Below, one piece after another: positions 44,388 through 53,606 of a stretch of 64,000 bases of DNA. The notes under the pieces were generated by a model. It was not told the origin of the DNA. It saw only the letters and a list, made by a program, of their open reading frames with translations, and ran no database searches. Each line of letters opens with the position of its first letter. Within the stretch, counting starts at the first letter, position 1. Origin of the DNA: Polaribacter aquimarinus (GTDB taxonomy: Bacteria > Bacteroidota > Bacteroidia > Flavobacteriales > Flavobacteriaceae); contig NZ_QFFG01000006.1 in assembly GCF_003129485.1 (NCBI RefSeq), positions 1 through 64,000 on the forward strand. Direction: 5' to 3'. The translations under genes and the position numbers were made by a program.

Positions 44388-44678
44388 ATGAGTAATATAA
44401 CAGAAGCAATTCATTTATTGGAAGATAGGTTACAAAACTTACTTTCTAATTATGAGTTTTTAAAGAATGAAAATGAAATATTGCTTCAAAATATAACATT
44501 ATTACAGCATCAACTCAAGGAAAAAGAGCAACTGTTTGCAGAGCAAAAAAAACAATATGATTTGTTAAGAGTTGCAAAAACTATAGAAGGCAGTAGTACA
44601 AATACAAAAGATACAAAACTCAAAATAAATGCTTTAATTCGAGAAATCGATAAATGTATCTTTCAGTTACATAAATAA
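44388..44678 (+). CDS. Small coiled-coil protein, ZapB-like
   Basis: The 96-residue protein is mainly coiled coil (about 1-65: heptads in IHLLEDRLQNLLSNYEFLKNE and onward), followed by a short helix. Size, coiled-coil content and position 13 bp before zapA suggest a division-associated partner of ZapA, as ZapB is in enterobacteria; sequence alone does not prove homology. The operon continues through zapA toward the 6S RNA and rny. Confidence 0.75.
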   Translation: MSNITEAIHLLEDRLQNLLSNYEFLKNENEILLQNITLLQHQLKEKEQLFAEQKKQYDLLRVAKTIEGSSTNTKDTKLKINALIREIDKCIFQLHK

Positions 44679-44691
44679 AGTTCTTTAAAAT

Positions 44692-44982
44692 GTGGGAAAA
44701 TTAAAAATTAATATCGTAATAGCTGGTAGAACTTATCCATTAAGTGTAAATAACACAAAAGAAGAAGAAGGTATGAGAAAAGCGGCAAATTCTATTAATA
44801 AATTAATTTCTATGTATGAGCAAAACTATGCAGTTAGCGACAAACAGGATGTTTTAGCTATGTGTGCATTACAGTTTGCGTCTAAAGTAGAGATATCATC
44901 AATTGAAAAAGATTCCACAAATAGAGAAGTAGTAAATAAAATAAAAGAATTAACCAAAATAGTTAATTCATGTTTAAAATAA
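44692..44982 (+). CDS. zapA: Cell division protein ZapA
   Basis: The 96-residue protein has the ZapA fold: a beta-hairpin with LKINIVIAGRTYPLSVNNTKEEEGMRKAANSINK, then a long helix for dimer and tetramer formation. It binds FtsZ and stabilises the Z ring. The start codon is GTG 44692. The neighbours (coiled-coil gene, 6S RNA, rny) match the conserved arrangement expected in Bacteroidetes. Confidence 0.92.
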   Translation: MGKLKINIVIAGRTYPLSVNNTKEEEGMRKAANSINKLISMYEQNYAVSDKQDVLAMCALQFASKVEISSIEKDSTNREVVNKIKELTKIVNSCLK

Positions 44983-45012
44983 GTTCTTTAAAATAAACAT
45001 TAACAACACACT

Positions 45013-45176
45013 GCCTACGTTAGTAATTTGTTTGATAAACTCAACGAGAATCTATTATAAAGGATAAGTCTTAGTTGCTAAAGCGAGCCGTCTAGAACGG
45101 ATACTTGATCAGCTAGTTAGTCCTAAACCTGTAATAATGGAGTTTATATAAACCACACTAACGTAGGCTTTTTTTT
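45013..45176 (+). ncRNA. ssrS: 6S RNA (ssrS; 6S-Flavo type)
   Basis: GCCTACGTTAGT (45013-45024) and ACTAACGTAGGC (45157-45168) form a perfect 12-bp closing stem, followed by eight T as terminator. Inside, ATAAACTC pairs with GAGTTTAT after an internal loop, ATTAT/ATAAT and GGA/TCC give further helices, and CCGT/ACGG closes a terminal loop. A long rod with open bubbles mimics an open promoter complex, as in 6S RNA that binds RNA polymerase holoenzyme. The site next to zapA is also where 6S RNA is found in proteobacteria. Family assignment is by structure and context. Confidence 0.85.
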
Positions 45177-45194
45177 ATATATTAAACTAAAATT

Positions 45195-46760
45195 ATGGAT
45201 GGAATGATACTTCCCATTGCTGTGGGAGTTTTAGGTATTGCGATTGGTTTTATTATTGCAAAAGCATTACAAAAAGCAACAGGAAAAAAAATACTTAGTA
45301 GCACAAGAAAAGAAGCTGCTGCAATCATAAAAGAAGCAAAAATTGATGCTGAATCAATTAAAAAAGATAAAATACTTCAAGCTAAAGAAAAATTTATTGA
45401 GTTAAAAGCAGAGCATGAAAAAGTAATTCTTGCAAGAGAAAAAAAGATGTCTGATGTTGAAAAACGTATTAGGGATAGAGAATCTCAAATTGCATCTGAA
45501 GTTGATAAAACTAAACGTTTAAATAAATCTCTAGAGCATAAAGAAAATGATTACAATAACAAACTAGATTTTTTAGATAAAAAAGAATCTGAGCTTGAAA
45601 AAATGCACAAACGTCATGTAGATATGTTGGAACAAATTTCTGGATTATCTGCAGATGAAGCAAAAAAAGAGTTGGTTTCTTCTTTAAAAGATGAAGCTAA
45701 AACAGAAGCAATGGCTTTTGTTCAAACTTCTATAGAAGAAGCTAAATTAACTGCAGAGCAAGAAGCTAGAAAAGTTGTTTTAGGAACTATACAAAGAGTA
45801 GGAGTTGAACAAGCTGTTGAGAATTGTGTCTCTGTTTTTAATTTAGAATCTGATGATGTTAAAGGTAGAATTATTGGAAGAGAAGGTCGTAATATTAGAG
45901 CCCTAGAATCTGCAACAGGTGTAGAGATTATTGTTGATGACACTCCTGAAGCAATTATTTTATCTTGTTTTGATCCTGTTCGCAGAGAAATTGCTCGTTT
46001 ATCAATGCATAAATTGGTAACAGATGGTAGAATTCATCCTGCGAGAATAGAAGAAGTTGTTAAAAAAACTGAAAAACAAATTACACAAGAAATTATAGAA
46101 GTTGGTAAAAGAACAGTTATTGATTTGGGTATTCATGGATTGCATCCAGAATTGATAAAAACTGTTGGTAGAATGAAATATCGTTCTTCTTATGGACAGA
46201 ATTTATTACAACACTCTCGAGAAGTTGCGAATCTTTGTGGAATTATGGCAGCAGAAATGGGCTTAAATTCTAAAGTTGCAAAGCGCGCAGGTTTATTACA
46301 TGATATTGGTAAAGTACCCGATACGGAAAGTGAATTGCCACATGCACTTCTAGGAATGCAGTGGGCCGAAAAGTATGGTGAAAAACCAGATGTTTGTAAT
46401 GCCATTGGAGCACACCATGATGAAATAGAAATGAAGAGCTTAATTTCTCCGATTGTCCAAGTTTGTGATGCTATTTCTGGAGCAAGACCTGGAGCAAGAC
46501 GTCAAGTTTTAGATTCATATATTCAGCGTTTAAAAGATCTAGAAAATATAGCGTTTGGTTTTAATGGAGTCCAGAAAGCATATGCAATACAAGCTGGACG
46601 TGAATTGCGAGTTATGGTTGAAAGTACAAAAGTAAACGATGCTAAAGCAGCTGAATTATCTTTTGGAATTTCTCAAAAAATACAAAATGACATGACCTAC
46701 CCCGGTCAAGTAAAAGTAACAGTTATTAGAGAAACAAGAGCTGTAAATGTAGCTAAATAA
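45195..46760 (+). CDS. rny: Ribonuclease Y
   Basis: The 521-residue protein has an N-terminal membrane anchor (about 5-25), a long coiled coil (about 30-190), a KH domain ([31 protein letters not shown], about 222-252) and an HD domain with the metal pair in LLHDIGK (about 365). It is a membrane-bound endoribonuclease that starts mRNA decay. It begins 18 bp after the 6S RNA terminator and ends at a hairpin shared with xerD. Confidence 0.96.
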   Translation: MDGMILPIAVGVLGIAIGFIIAKALQKATGKKILSSTRKEAAAIIKEAKIDAESIKKDKILQAKEKFIELKAEHEKVILAREKKMSDVEKRIRDRESQIASEVDKTKRLNKSLEHKENDYNNKLDFLDKKESELEKMHKRHVDMLEQISGLSADEAKKELVSSLKDEAKTEAMAFVQTSIEEAKLTAEQEARKVVLGTIQRVGVEQAVENCVSVFNLESDDVKGRIIGREGRNIRALESATGVEIIVDDTPEAIILSCFDPVRREIARLSMHKLVTDGRIHPARIEEVVKKTEKQITQEIIEVGKRTVIDLGIHGLHPELIKTVGRMKYRSSYGQNLLQHSREVANLCGIMAAEMGLNSKVAKRAGLLHDIGKVPDTESELPHALLGMQWAEKYGEKPDVCNAIGAHHDEIEMKSLISPIVQVCDAISGARPGARRQVLDSYIQRLKDLENIAFGFNGVQKAYAIQAGRELRVMVESTKVNDAKAAELSFGISQKIQNDMTYPGQVKVTVIRETRAVNVAK

Positions 46761-46783
46761 AATAGGCGTTTTATAATATTAAG

Positions 46784-46807
46784 AATCCCGCATTAGCGGG
46801 ATTTTTT
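46784..46807. terminator. Bidirectional terminator between rny and xerD
   Basis: AATCCCGC pairs with GCGGGATT over an ATTA loop, followed by six T; the other side reaches the xerD stop codon. Confidence 0.9.
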
Positions 46808-47702
46808 ATTTTCTTGGATGATAAGTTTCGACAATTTCTTTTAAATAACTATTATCCAAATGAACATAAACCTCTGTGGTGGTAATGCTTTCATGACCTA
46901 ACATTTGCTGTATTGCTCTTAAATCAGCACCATTTTTTAATAAATGTGTAGCAAAAGAGTGCCTAAATGTATGCGGACTTATTTTTTTCTTTAGCCCAAT
47001 TTTTATTGATAAGTTTTTGAGAATTGTAAAAACCATTTGTCTAGTTAAATTTTTACCTCGTCTATTTAAAAATAAAACATCATCATAACCTTTTTTAATT
47101 ACTGTGTGTTTTCTAACATCTTTAATATAGAATAAAATGTATTTCTGTGCCTTGTAATGTATTGGAATAAAACGCTGTTTGTTTCCTTTACCTATAACCC
47201 TTATAAAACCTTCATCAAAAAATAAATCAGAAATTTTTAAAGATATAAGTTCACTAACTCTTAAGCCACAGCTATACATTGTCTCTAGTATGGTTCTATT
47301 TCTCTCTCCTTGAGGATGACTTAAATCTACAGATGAAATAAGTTCGTCAATTTCTTTTTCAGATAAAATGTCTGGAAGTTTTCTTCCAATTTTTGGAGTT
47401 TCAATTAAATCCATTGGATTTGACTGCCTATAATCTTCAAAAATTAAGTAATCAAAAAAACTTCGTAGACCAGAAATTATTCTTGCTTGGCTTCTAGTGT
47501 TCAGCTTTTTTGCAACATCATAAATAAACTTTTGAATAATATCATTATCAATGGTAATTGGAGAGATGTTAATAATATTATCCTTAAGAAATAAAATCAG
47601 TTTATCTAAATCATTAGTATAACTTTGAATTGTGTTTTTAGAAAGTCCTCTTTCGATCTTTAAGTATATTTGGTAGTCTCTAATTGCATTTTGCCATTTC
47701 AT
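46806..47702 (-). CDS. xerD: Tyrosine recombinase XerD
   Basis: The 298-residue protein has a SAM-like core-binding domain (about 1-90) and the catalytic domain with Arg (SCGLRVSEL), HTFRHSFATHLL (His-x-x-Arg), the second His in GHESITTTEVY and the Tyr nucleophile. It resolves chromosome dimers at dif with XerC. Length, single copy and surrounding housekeeping genes fit chromosomal XerD rather than a phage integrase. It is divergent from aroQ. Confidence 0.93.
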   Translation of the reverse strand: MKWQNAIRDYQIYLKIERGLSKNTIQSYTNDLDKLILFLKDNIINISPITIDNDIIQKFIYDVAKKLNTRSQARIISGLRSFFDYLIFEDYRQSNPMDLIETPKIGRKLPDILSEKEIDELISSVDLSHPQGERNRTILETMYSCGLRVSELISLKISDLFFDEGFIRVIGKGNKQRFIPIHYKAQKYILFYIKDVRKHTVIKKGYDDVLFLNRRGKNLTRQMVFTILKNLSIKIGLKKKISPHTFRHSFATHLLKNGADLRAIQQMLGHESITTTEVYVHLDNSYLKEIVETYHPRK

Positions 47703-47744
47703 TTGCTAAAAATAAAGCATATATTTACAACTTTTAATATTTTC

Positions 47745-48158
47745 ATGAAACTAATTATTATAAACGGACCAAACTTAAACCTTTTAGGCAAAAGAGAACC
47801 AGAAATCTATGGTTCAGAAACATTTGAGGATTTTTTTAAAACTTTGCAATTAAAATTTCCAACTATAGAATTGTCTTATTATCAATCTAATATAGAAGGT
47901 GAAATTATAGATAAATTACACGAAGTTGGTTTTGATTATAATGGAATTATACTAAACGCTGCAGCATATACGCATACTTCTGTTGGTATTGGAGATGCAG
48001 TAAAAGGAATTACAACTCCAGTTGTTGAGTTGCATATTTCAAATGTTCATGCCCGTGAGGAATTTAGACACCATTCTTACATAGCTCCTTCGGCAAAAGG
48101 AGTTATTTTCGGTTTTGGTTTAAAAGGGTATGAATTGGCAATTCAAAGTTTTTTATAA
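47745..48158 (+). CDS. aroQ: 3-dehydroquinate dehydratase, type II
   Basis: I choose ATG 47745 (137 residues), giving the canonical N terminus MKLIIINGPNLNLLGKREPEIYG; the longer open frame runs back over the xerD start. The catalytic Tyr is in the IYG lid and the His in ELHISNVHAREEFRHHS. It dehydrates 3-dehydroquinate in the shikimate pathway, as a dodecamer. Its end overlaps the convergent GNAT gene by 6 bp. Confidence 0.96.
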   Translation: MKLIIINGPNLNLLGKREPEIYGSETFEDFFKTLQLKFPTIELSYYQSNIEGEIIDKLHEVGFDYNGIILNAAAYTHTSVGIGDAVKGITTPVVELHISNVHAREEFRHHSYIAPSAKGVIFGFGLKGYELAIQSFL

Positions 48159-48620
48159 TTCTAAACGCATTTTAATATCTGAACGCTCATAATGAGAGTT
48201 TTCTTCTAAAGGAATTTCTTTAAAACCTAGCTTACTATATAGATTAATGGCGGCAACTAGTTTTCTATGAGAGTATAATGTAATACTTTTCCAGCCTTTA
48301 GTTTTAGCAAATTCGATACAGAAATTCATTAATTCTAAACCAATTCCTAAACCCTGATATTTAGGAGAAACTGCCATTTTACTTAATTCAAAAAATGTTT
48401 TTTGATTGATTAAAGATACAACACCTGCAATTTCATTATTGTACTTTGCAAAAAAAATAAATCCACCAGGTTCTAAAACATATTTTTTTGGATTACTTAA
48501 TACCTTTTCATCATATGGTTCTACGTAAAAATATTTTTTTAACCATTCTACATTTAGATTGTAAAAATGAGATGCGTATTTTTTTTCAAATGAAATAATA
48601 TTAAGTTTAATTTTTTTCAA
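48153..48620 (-). CDS. GNAT-family N-acetyltransferase
   Basis: The 155-residue protein has a GNAT fold. The acetyl-CoA-binding motif A is in KMAVSPKYQGLGIGLELMNF (about 80-99), with the final strand-helix in LYSHRKLVAAINLYSKLGFKEI. The acceptor is unknown. It is convergent with aroQ and the last minus-strand gene before the polysaccharide locus. Confidence 0.9.
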   Translation of the reverse strand: MKKIKLNIISFEKKYASHFYNLNVEWLKKYFYVEPYDEKVLSNPKKYVLEPGGFIFFAKYNNEIAGVVSLINQKTFFELSKMAVSPKYQGLGIGLELMNFCIEFAKTKGWKSITLYSHRKLVAAINLYSKLGFKEIPLEENSHYERSDIKMRLEL

Positions 48621-48794
48621 TATAAATCCTTTACATTAATTGTTTTTATAGTATTTTTAAAAGCTTTTCAGACTTTTTTATTAAGTTTGTAAAGATATTA
48701 AAATTGTAGTATCTCTTCCCTCGTTAAAAATATAAAGTTCTTTATGTAACCTAAAATTGCTATTGCAATAAATAGAAAAACAAATAAAAAAAAT

Positions 48795-48802
48795 TATATT
48801 TG
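48795..48802 (+). promoter_or_regulatory. -7 promoter element at the head of the polysaccharide locus
   Basis: TATATTTG is a perfect TAnnTTTG match 16 bp before the WbqC gene. The next visible promoter is at 54962, so this one probably drives 48819-54906. Confidence 0.6.
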
Positions 48803-48818
48803 TTTTAAACAACATTTA

Positions 48819-49499
48819 ATGAAATTAATAGCTATTTCACAATCTAATTATATACCTTGGAAAGGATATTTTGATTTAATAAAATCAGTAGATGAGTTTG
48901 TTATTTATGATGAAATGCAGTACACAAAAAATGATTGGAGAAATAGAAATATGATTAAAACTATTAATGGTGTTGAGTGGATTACTATACCAATAAAGCA
49001 TAGTGGTCATTTCGGGCAAAAAATTAATGAGACTAAAACCACCAACGTTTTATGGAAAAAGAAACATTGGAAAACTTTAAAACAAAACTATTCTAAAGCA
49101 CCTTTTTTCAATCAGTATTCTACTTTTATTGAAGCATTATATCTTAATAATACTGAAGTAAATTTAAGTATGATTAATTATAGCTTTATAAATGTTATTT
49201 GTAAAATTCTTGAAATTGATACCAAAATAACTTTTTCTAAAGATTTAAATTTGGTAGGTAACAAATCTGAAAAAATTATAAACATTTGTAAGCAACTTAA
49301 TGCTAAATCTTATATTTCAGGTCCTGCTGCCAAGAACTATATTGATAAAGAATTATTTAAAAAAGAAAAAATAGATTTAAAATGGATGGATTATAGTAAA
49401 TACAAACCATATCATCAATTACATGGAAGCTTTAACCACAATGTAACTATTTTAGATTTGATTTTTAATGAAGGAGAAAATGCAAAAAACTTTTTATAA
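48819..49499 (+). CDS. WbqC-family protein
   Basis: The 226-residue protein begins MKLIAISQSNYIPWKGYFD and has DEMQYTKNDWRNRNMIKTING, both typical of the WbqC family, which occurs in O-antigen loci. Its reaction is not established; a role in sugar or amino-acid modification of the polysaccharide is assumed from context. Its last base is the first base of the next gene. The H-rich C terminus (YHQLHGSFNHNVTILDLIF) is also a family feature. Confidence 0.88.
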   Translation: MKLIAISQSNYIPWKGYFDLIKSVDEFVIYDEMQYTKNDWRNRNMIKTINGVEWITIPIKHSGHFGQKINETKTTNVLWKKKHWKTLKQNYSKAPFFNQYSTFIEALYLNNTEVNLSMINYSFINVICKILEIDTKITFSKDLNLVGNKSEKIINICKQLNAKSYISGPAAKNYIDKELFKKEKIDLKWMDYSKYKPYHQLHGSFNHNVTILDLIFNEGENAKNFL

Positions 49500-50413
49500 T
49501 GGATATTTCTATTGTAGTTACTTGTTATAATGATAGTGAAATTATTTTACCATTAGTTGATAAATTAGAAACAAATATTCCTACCAATTATAAGTATGAG
49601 ATAATTTTGGTGAATGATTTTAGTACTGATAATACTGAAACGATTATAGAGCAATTATGTAATATTAATAAAAGAATTAAATTAATAAGCTTATCTAAGA
49701 ATTTTGGACAACAAATTGCTATGAGTGTTGGAATAAATAACACAAAAGGAGAAATAGTTATAATTATGGATGGAGATTTGCAAAATCCGCCCAATGCTAT
49801 ACCTCTATTAATAAAAGAAATAAATAAAGGGTTTGATCTTGTTTATACAGTTTCAAAAAACAGAAATAACTTAAAAACTAAAGTATCCTCTTATTTATTT
49901 TGGTTTTTTGTTACAGAAATATTTAAAGTTGATATTGTAAAGAATCAACTAATGATGAAAGCATTCACAAAAAAAATTGTAAACTCTTATAAAGAATATT
50001 CAGAGAATAGTAGAACTGTAGCAGGTATTTTAAAAAATACAACATCAAATTACTCTATTTTAAAAATTGAGAACTCTAAAAGATACAATGGAAAAAGTAA
50101 TTATAATCTTGTAAAAAGATTAAATTTAATGGTAGATTTAGTAATAGATTTAACTACTTATCCTTTAAATGCAATGATTTTCTTTGGTTTCTGTACATTT
50201 ATTTTAACAATTTTTGTTTCTATCTATTTTATAGTTAATTATTTTATAACGAGTAACATTCCAGTTGGTTATACATCTATTTTATTGTCAATTTTATTCT
50301 TTGGTGGACTTACAATTTTTATATTAGGCTTTATTGGAAGATATTTAGCAAATATTTATATAGAGGTAAAGTCTAGACCTTTTTATCATGTAAAAAGAAA
50401 ATTAAATTTTTAA
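49499..50413 (+). CDS. Family 2 glycosyltransferase, ArnC/GtrB type with two membrane helices
   Basis: The 304-residue protein has a GT-A domain (1-215) with NDFSTDNT and the metal-binding IMDGDLQNPP, and two C-terminal membrane helices (about 222-245 and 258-280). This build belongs to enzymes that load a sugar onto undecaprenyl phosphate (ArnC, GtrB, dolichol-phosphate mannosyltransferase). The sugar donor is unknown. It touches its neighbours at both ends. A GT-C-like protein five genes on could use its product. Confidence 0.9.
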   Translation: MDISIVVTCYNDSEIILPLVDKLETNIPTNYKYEIILVNDFSTDNTETIIEQLCNINKRIKLISLSKNFGQQIAMSVGINNTKGEIVIIMDGDLQNPPNAIPLLIKEINKGFDLVYTVSKNRNNLKTKVSSYLFWFFVTEIFKVDIVKNQLMMKAFTKKIVNSYKEYSENSRTVAGILKNTTSNYSILKIENSKRYNGKSNYNLVKRLNLMVDLVIDLTTYPLNAMIFFGFCTFILTIFVSIYFIVNYFITSNIPVGYTSILLSILFFGGLTIFILGFIGRYLANIYIEVKSRPFYHVKRKLNF

Positions 50414-51093
50414 TGAGTATAATAAAAAAACAAATAGAAGCTTATCGGGAAAATTTTTTAGAAAACTTAGGAACACCAGAAGGCACTTTCCAAAACAATT
50501 TAGAAACACAGTATTTAAGATTTTCAAGATTAATTAAGTTTTTTAGGTTAGAACAAGAAAATACTATACATGATATTGGTTGCGGTATTTGTGATATGTA
50601 TAAATATTTTAAAAGTATTAACCTAAAAAACTTCATTTATTCTGGTACAGAAATAGTTCCCGAAATGGTAAATTATGGCAAAGAAAAATATAAAGACATT
50701 AAAATATTTAATCAAGATATTCTTAAAATAGATGATAGTATTAAATACGATTATTTAGTACTTAGTGGTGTTTTTAATTTACCGGGAAAAACAGACCGAA
50801 AAGAGTGGAAAGAATTTTGTTTTAAAATGATAGATAAAATGTTTGAACTTTGTAATAAAGCTATTTCATTTAACTTTTTAACAACAAACGGAACTTTCCA
50901 AGCACCAGAATTATTTTATTTAGACCCAACAGAAGTTTTTAATTATTGTCTAAAAAAACATTCTAGATTTGTAGTATTAGATAACAATTACCCTTTGTAT
51001 GAATTTACAATAACTGTTTATAATGCCAAAGAAATGGAGAAAGAATTTGATAGTAAACCGTTTAAAAAATACTTTAAAAATAATAATGAATAA
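50413..51093 (+). CDS. Class I SAM-dependent methyltransferase
   Basis: The 226-residue protein has the SAM-binding motif I in IHDIGCGICDMYKYF (about 55-69) and an acidic post-I residue in SGTEIVPEM. DYLVLSGVFN is motif II. It probably methylates a sugar intermediate or acceptor of the polysaccharide; the exact target cannot be read. It begins on the last base of the glycosyltransferase gene and overlaps the flavoprotein gene by 8 bp. Confidence 0.85.
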   Translation: MSIIKKQIEAYRENFLENLGTPEGTFQNNLETQYLRFSRLIKFFRLEQENTIHDIGCGICDMYKYFKSINLKNFIYSGTEIVPEMVNYGKEKYKDIKIFNQDILKIDDSIKYDYLVLSGVFNLPGKTDRKEWKEFCFKMIDKMFELCNKAISFNFLTTNGTFQAPELFYLDPTEVFNYCLKKHSRFVVLDNNYPLYEFTITVYNAKEMEKEFDSKPFKKYFKNNNE

Positions 51094-52483
51094 ATATGAA
51101 GTTGTAGTTATCGGAGGAGGTTATGCTGGTTTATCTTGTGCTTTAGAGTTAAGTAAAAATGATGTTAAAAGTATTTTAATAGAAAAAGAAAAAGAGCTTG
51201 GAGGTTTATCTAGAACATTTAGTATTGGTGATTCTATTTTTGACATCGGTCCTCATATTTATTTTAATAAAGATAAAGAAGTTGTAAAGTTTTGGAAAAA
51301 CTTAGTAGGAGATAAGTTACAGACTAGAAAAAGGAGTAATAGTATATTTTATAACAGTAAATATATAAAATCTCCATTACAAGTTAGCAATACACTTAAA
51401 CAGCTTGGAATTTTTACAACAGTAAAAATTTTTTATTCTTTTTTTATGAGTAAAATTAAAAACAGAAATAAAGCACCTAAGACTAGTAAAGATTGGGTGG
51501 TTTTTAATTTTGGTAAAGAACTTTACGAACGTTTTTTTAAAGTTTATAATGAAAAAATTTGGGGTTTACCTTGTGAAGAAGTAACATCTAATTGGGCAGG
51601 TCAGAGAATAAAATCATCGCTATCTAAGATGATTTATAAATCATTAACAAGAGATAATGATTTTATAATAAAATCTTTTGATTATCCAGAAAAAGGTTCT
51701 CAAACTATAATAAATGCAATCGAAAAAGAAATTATTTTACATAAAAAATGTGAAATTTTAAAAGCTGACAAAATTGTTTCGATAGAATTGAATAAAAAAC
51801 AAAAAGAATATTTAGTTAAAACCGAATCAGGAAAACAAATTCTGTCAAAAACTATAATATCTTCAATACCAATAGAAACTACATTAAAATTTCTAAATAA
51901 TAAAAACACATTCATTAATTCTCTTTTAGATAAATTAGTTTATAGAAATCTGGTGTTATGCTTATTAAATATAGAATCTACTATTCCAATTAGTTTTAAA
52001 AATCAATGGATAGATATTCATGACCCAAATGTAAAAGCCTTAAGAGCAACTAATTATGCAAACTATGATTGTAAAATGAATTCTAGTCAATATGTACCAG
52101 TTTCATTAGAATATAATTGCTTTAATAAAGAAGAAATTTGGAATGCATCAGATGAAGAAATATATAAAATTGCTATTAATGATTTAATTAAGTTAAAAGT
52201 AATTTCTAAAGAAATTAAAGTTTCATATAAAATTGTAAAATTAGAAAAAGCTTACCCAGTATATTTTAAAGGATATGAAGAAATAATAAAAATATTAAAA
52301 CAAGAAGTTAGTAAGTTTCCTAATTTAGAAGTAATAGGTCGGTTAGGTATGTATAAATGGAACAATATGCATCATTCTGTAAAGACAGGAATTTTAGTTG
52401 CTAAAAACTGTATAGAAGGCACTAATCATAATTTATGGGATGTTAAAGGTATGGTAAGCATTGGTAAAGAGTATAACGATTAA
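51086..52483 (+). CDS. FAD-dependent oxidoreductase, UDP-galactopyranose-mutase/protoporphyrinogen-oxidase-like
   Basis: From ATG 51086 the protein is 465 residues; a longer frame from 51023 lies in the methyltransferase gene. The N terminus VVVIGGGYAGLSCALELSKN is the FAD dinucleotide fold, ELGGLSRTF the flavin-contacting loop, and FDIGPHIYFN the segment typical of UGM-like and amine-oxidase-like enzymes. It is longer than bacterial UGM (about 370). In this locus a sugar-modifying role is likely; the reaction is unknown. It ends 1 bp before wecE. Confidence 0.82.
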   Translation: MNKYEVVVIGGGYAGLSCALELSKNDVKSILIEKEKELGGLSRTFSIGDSIFDIGPHIYFNKDKEVVKFWKNLVGDKLQTRKRSNSIFYNSKYIKSPLQVSNTLKQLGIFTTVKIFYSFFMSKIKNRNKAPKTSKDWVVFNFGKELYERFFKVYNEKIWGLPCEEVTSNWAGQRIKSSLSKMIYKSLTRDNDFIIKSFDYPEKGSQTIINAIEKEIILHKKCEILKADKIVSIELNKKQKEYLVKTESGKQILSKTIISSIPIETTLKFLNNKNTFINSLLDKLVYRNLVLCLLNIESTIPISFKNQWIDIHDPNVKALRATNYANYDCKMNSSQYVPVSLEYNCFNKEEIWNASDEEIYKIAINDLIKLKVISKEIKVSYKIVKLEKAYPVYFKGYEEIIKILKQEVSKFPNLEVIGRLGMYKWNNMHHSVKTGILVAKNCIEGTNHNLWDVKGMVSIGKEYND

Positions 52484-52484
52484 T

Positions 52485-53606
52485 ATGATTCCTTTTAACA
52501 AACCATATTTTACAGGCAAAGAAACAAAGTATATTAAAAAAGCGGTTGATTTTGGTCATATTTCCGGGAATGGTTCTTATACAAAAAAGTGTCAAGATTT
52601 TTTTCAAGAAAAGTATAACATAAAAAAAGCTTTATTAACTACATCCTGCACTGATGCACTAGAAATGTGTGCCATTTTACTTAACATTAAGAAAGGAGAT
52701 GAAGTTATAATGCCTTCTTTTACATTTGTATCAACAGCAAATGCATTTGTTCTAAGAGGTGCAAAAATTGTTTTTGTAGATTCAAAAAAAGAGAATCCCA
52801 ATATTGATGAATCAAAAATTGAATCTTTAATAACTAAAAAAACTAAAGCAATTGTTGTAGTTCATTATGCAGGTGTTGCTTGTGAAATGAATACAATTTT
52901 AGACATTGTTAAGAAACATAATCTCTACTTAGTTGAAGATGCAGCCCAAGCAATAAACTCTTATTATAAAGGAAAACCTTTAGGTAGTTTTGGTCATTTG
53001 TCTACCTTTTCATTTCATGAAACAAAAAATATTCAGTGTGGAGAAGGAGGAATGTTAGCTATTAATGATAAACAATTTATTGATAGAGCAGAAGTAATTT
53101 GGGAAAAAGGAACAAACAGATCTGCTTTTTTTAGAGGAGAGGTAGATAAGTATGGTTGGGTTGATATTGGATCTTCTTTTTTACCTTCAGAATTAAATGC
53201 AGCTTTTTTGTGGGCACAATTAAAAAGAGTTCAAAAAATTCAAAATAAAAGAATTCATATTTGGGATTCATATTATAAAAGACTTAGTCAACTATCTCAA
53301 TTTGGAGTTAAGCTTCCTTTTATTGATAATTATGCAACTAATAATGCACATATGTTTTATTTCATTTGTAATTCAACGAGTGAAAGATCAGATTTAATAA
53401 ATTTTTTAAAAAAGGAAAATATATATGCAGTATTTCATTACCAAAGTCTTCATAAAAGTGATTTTTATAAGAAAAAGTATGATAGAGAAGAATTAAAATA
53501 CTCAAATTTATTTTCCGATAGATTAATAAGAATCCCTTTATATTTTGAGTTATCGAATAGTCAACTTGAATTTATACAAGATAGCATTATAAAATTTTAT
53601 GAATAA
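52485..53606 (+). CDS. wecE: dTDP-4-amino-4,6-dideoxygalactose transaminase
   Basis: The start MIPFNKPYFTGKE at 52485 matches E. coli WecE/RffA (373 residues here). MPSFTFVSTANAFVLRGAKIVFVD, VHYAGVACEMNTI, FSFHETKN (PLP Lys) and WEKGTNRSAFFRGEVDKY are all diagnostic. It transfers an amino group from Glu to dTDP-4-keto-6-deoxyglucose, giving dTDP-Fuc4N for surface glycans. RmlA/B-type donors must be encoded elsewhere. It overlaps the next gene by 8 bp. Confidence 0.92.
   Translation: MIPFNKPYFTGKETKYIKKAVDFGHISGNGSYTKKCQDFFQEKYNIKKALLTTSCTDALEMCAILLNIKKGDEVIMPSFTFVSTANAFVLRGAKIVFVDSKKENPNIDESKIESLITKKTKAIVVVHYAGVACEMNTILDIVKKHNLYLVEDAAQAINSYYKGKPLGSFGHLSTFSFHETKNIQCGEGGMLAINDKQFIDRAEVIWEKGTNRSAFFRGEVDKYGWVDIGSSFLPSELNAAFLWAQLKRVQKIQNKRIHIWDSYYKRLSQLSQFGVKLPFIDNYATNNAHMFYFICNSTSERSDLINFLKKENIYAVFHYQSLHKSDFYKKKYDREELKYSNLFSDRLIRIPLYFELSNSQLEFIQDSIIKFYE

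Noticed and set aside
46806..47702. Phage or island integrase
   Set aside because: Length, motifs and housekeeping neighbours fit XerD, and there is no att site or phage cargo.
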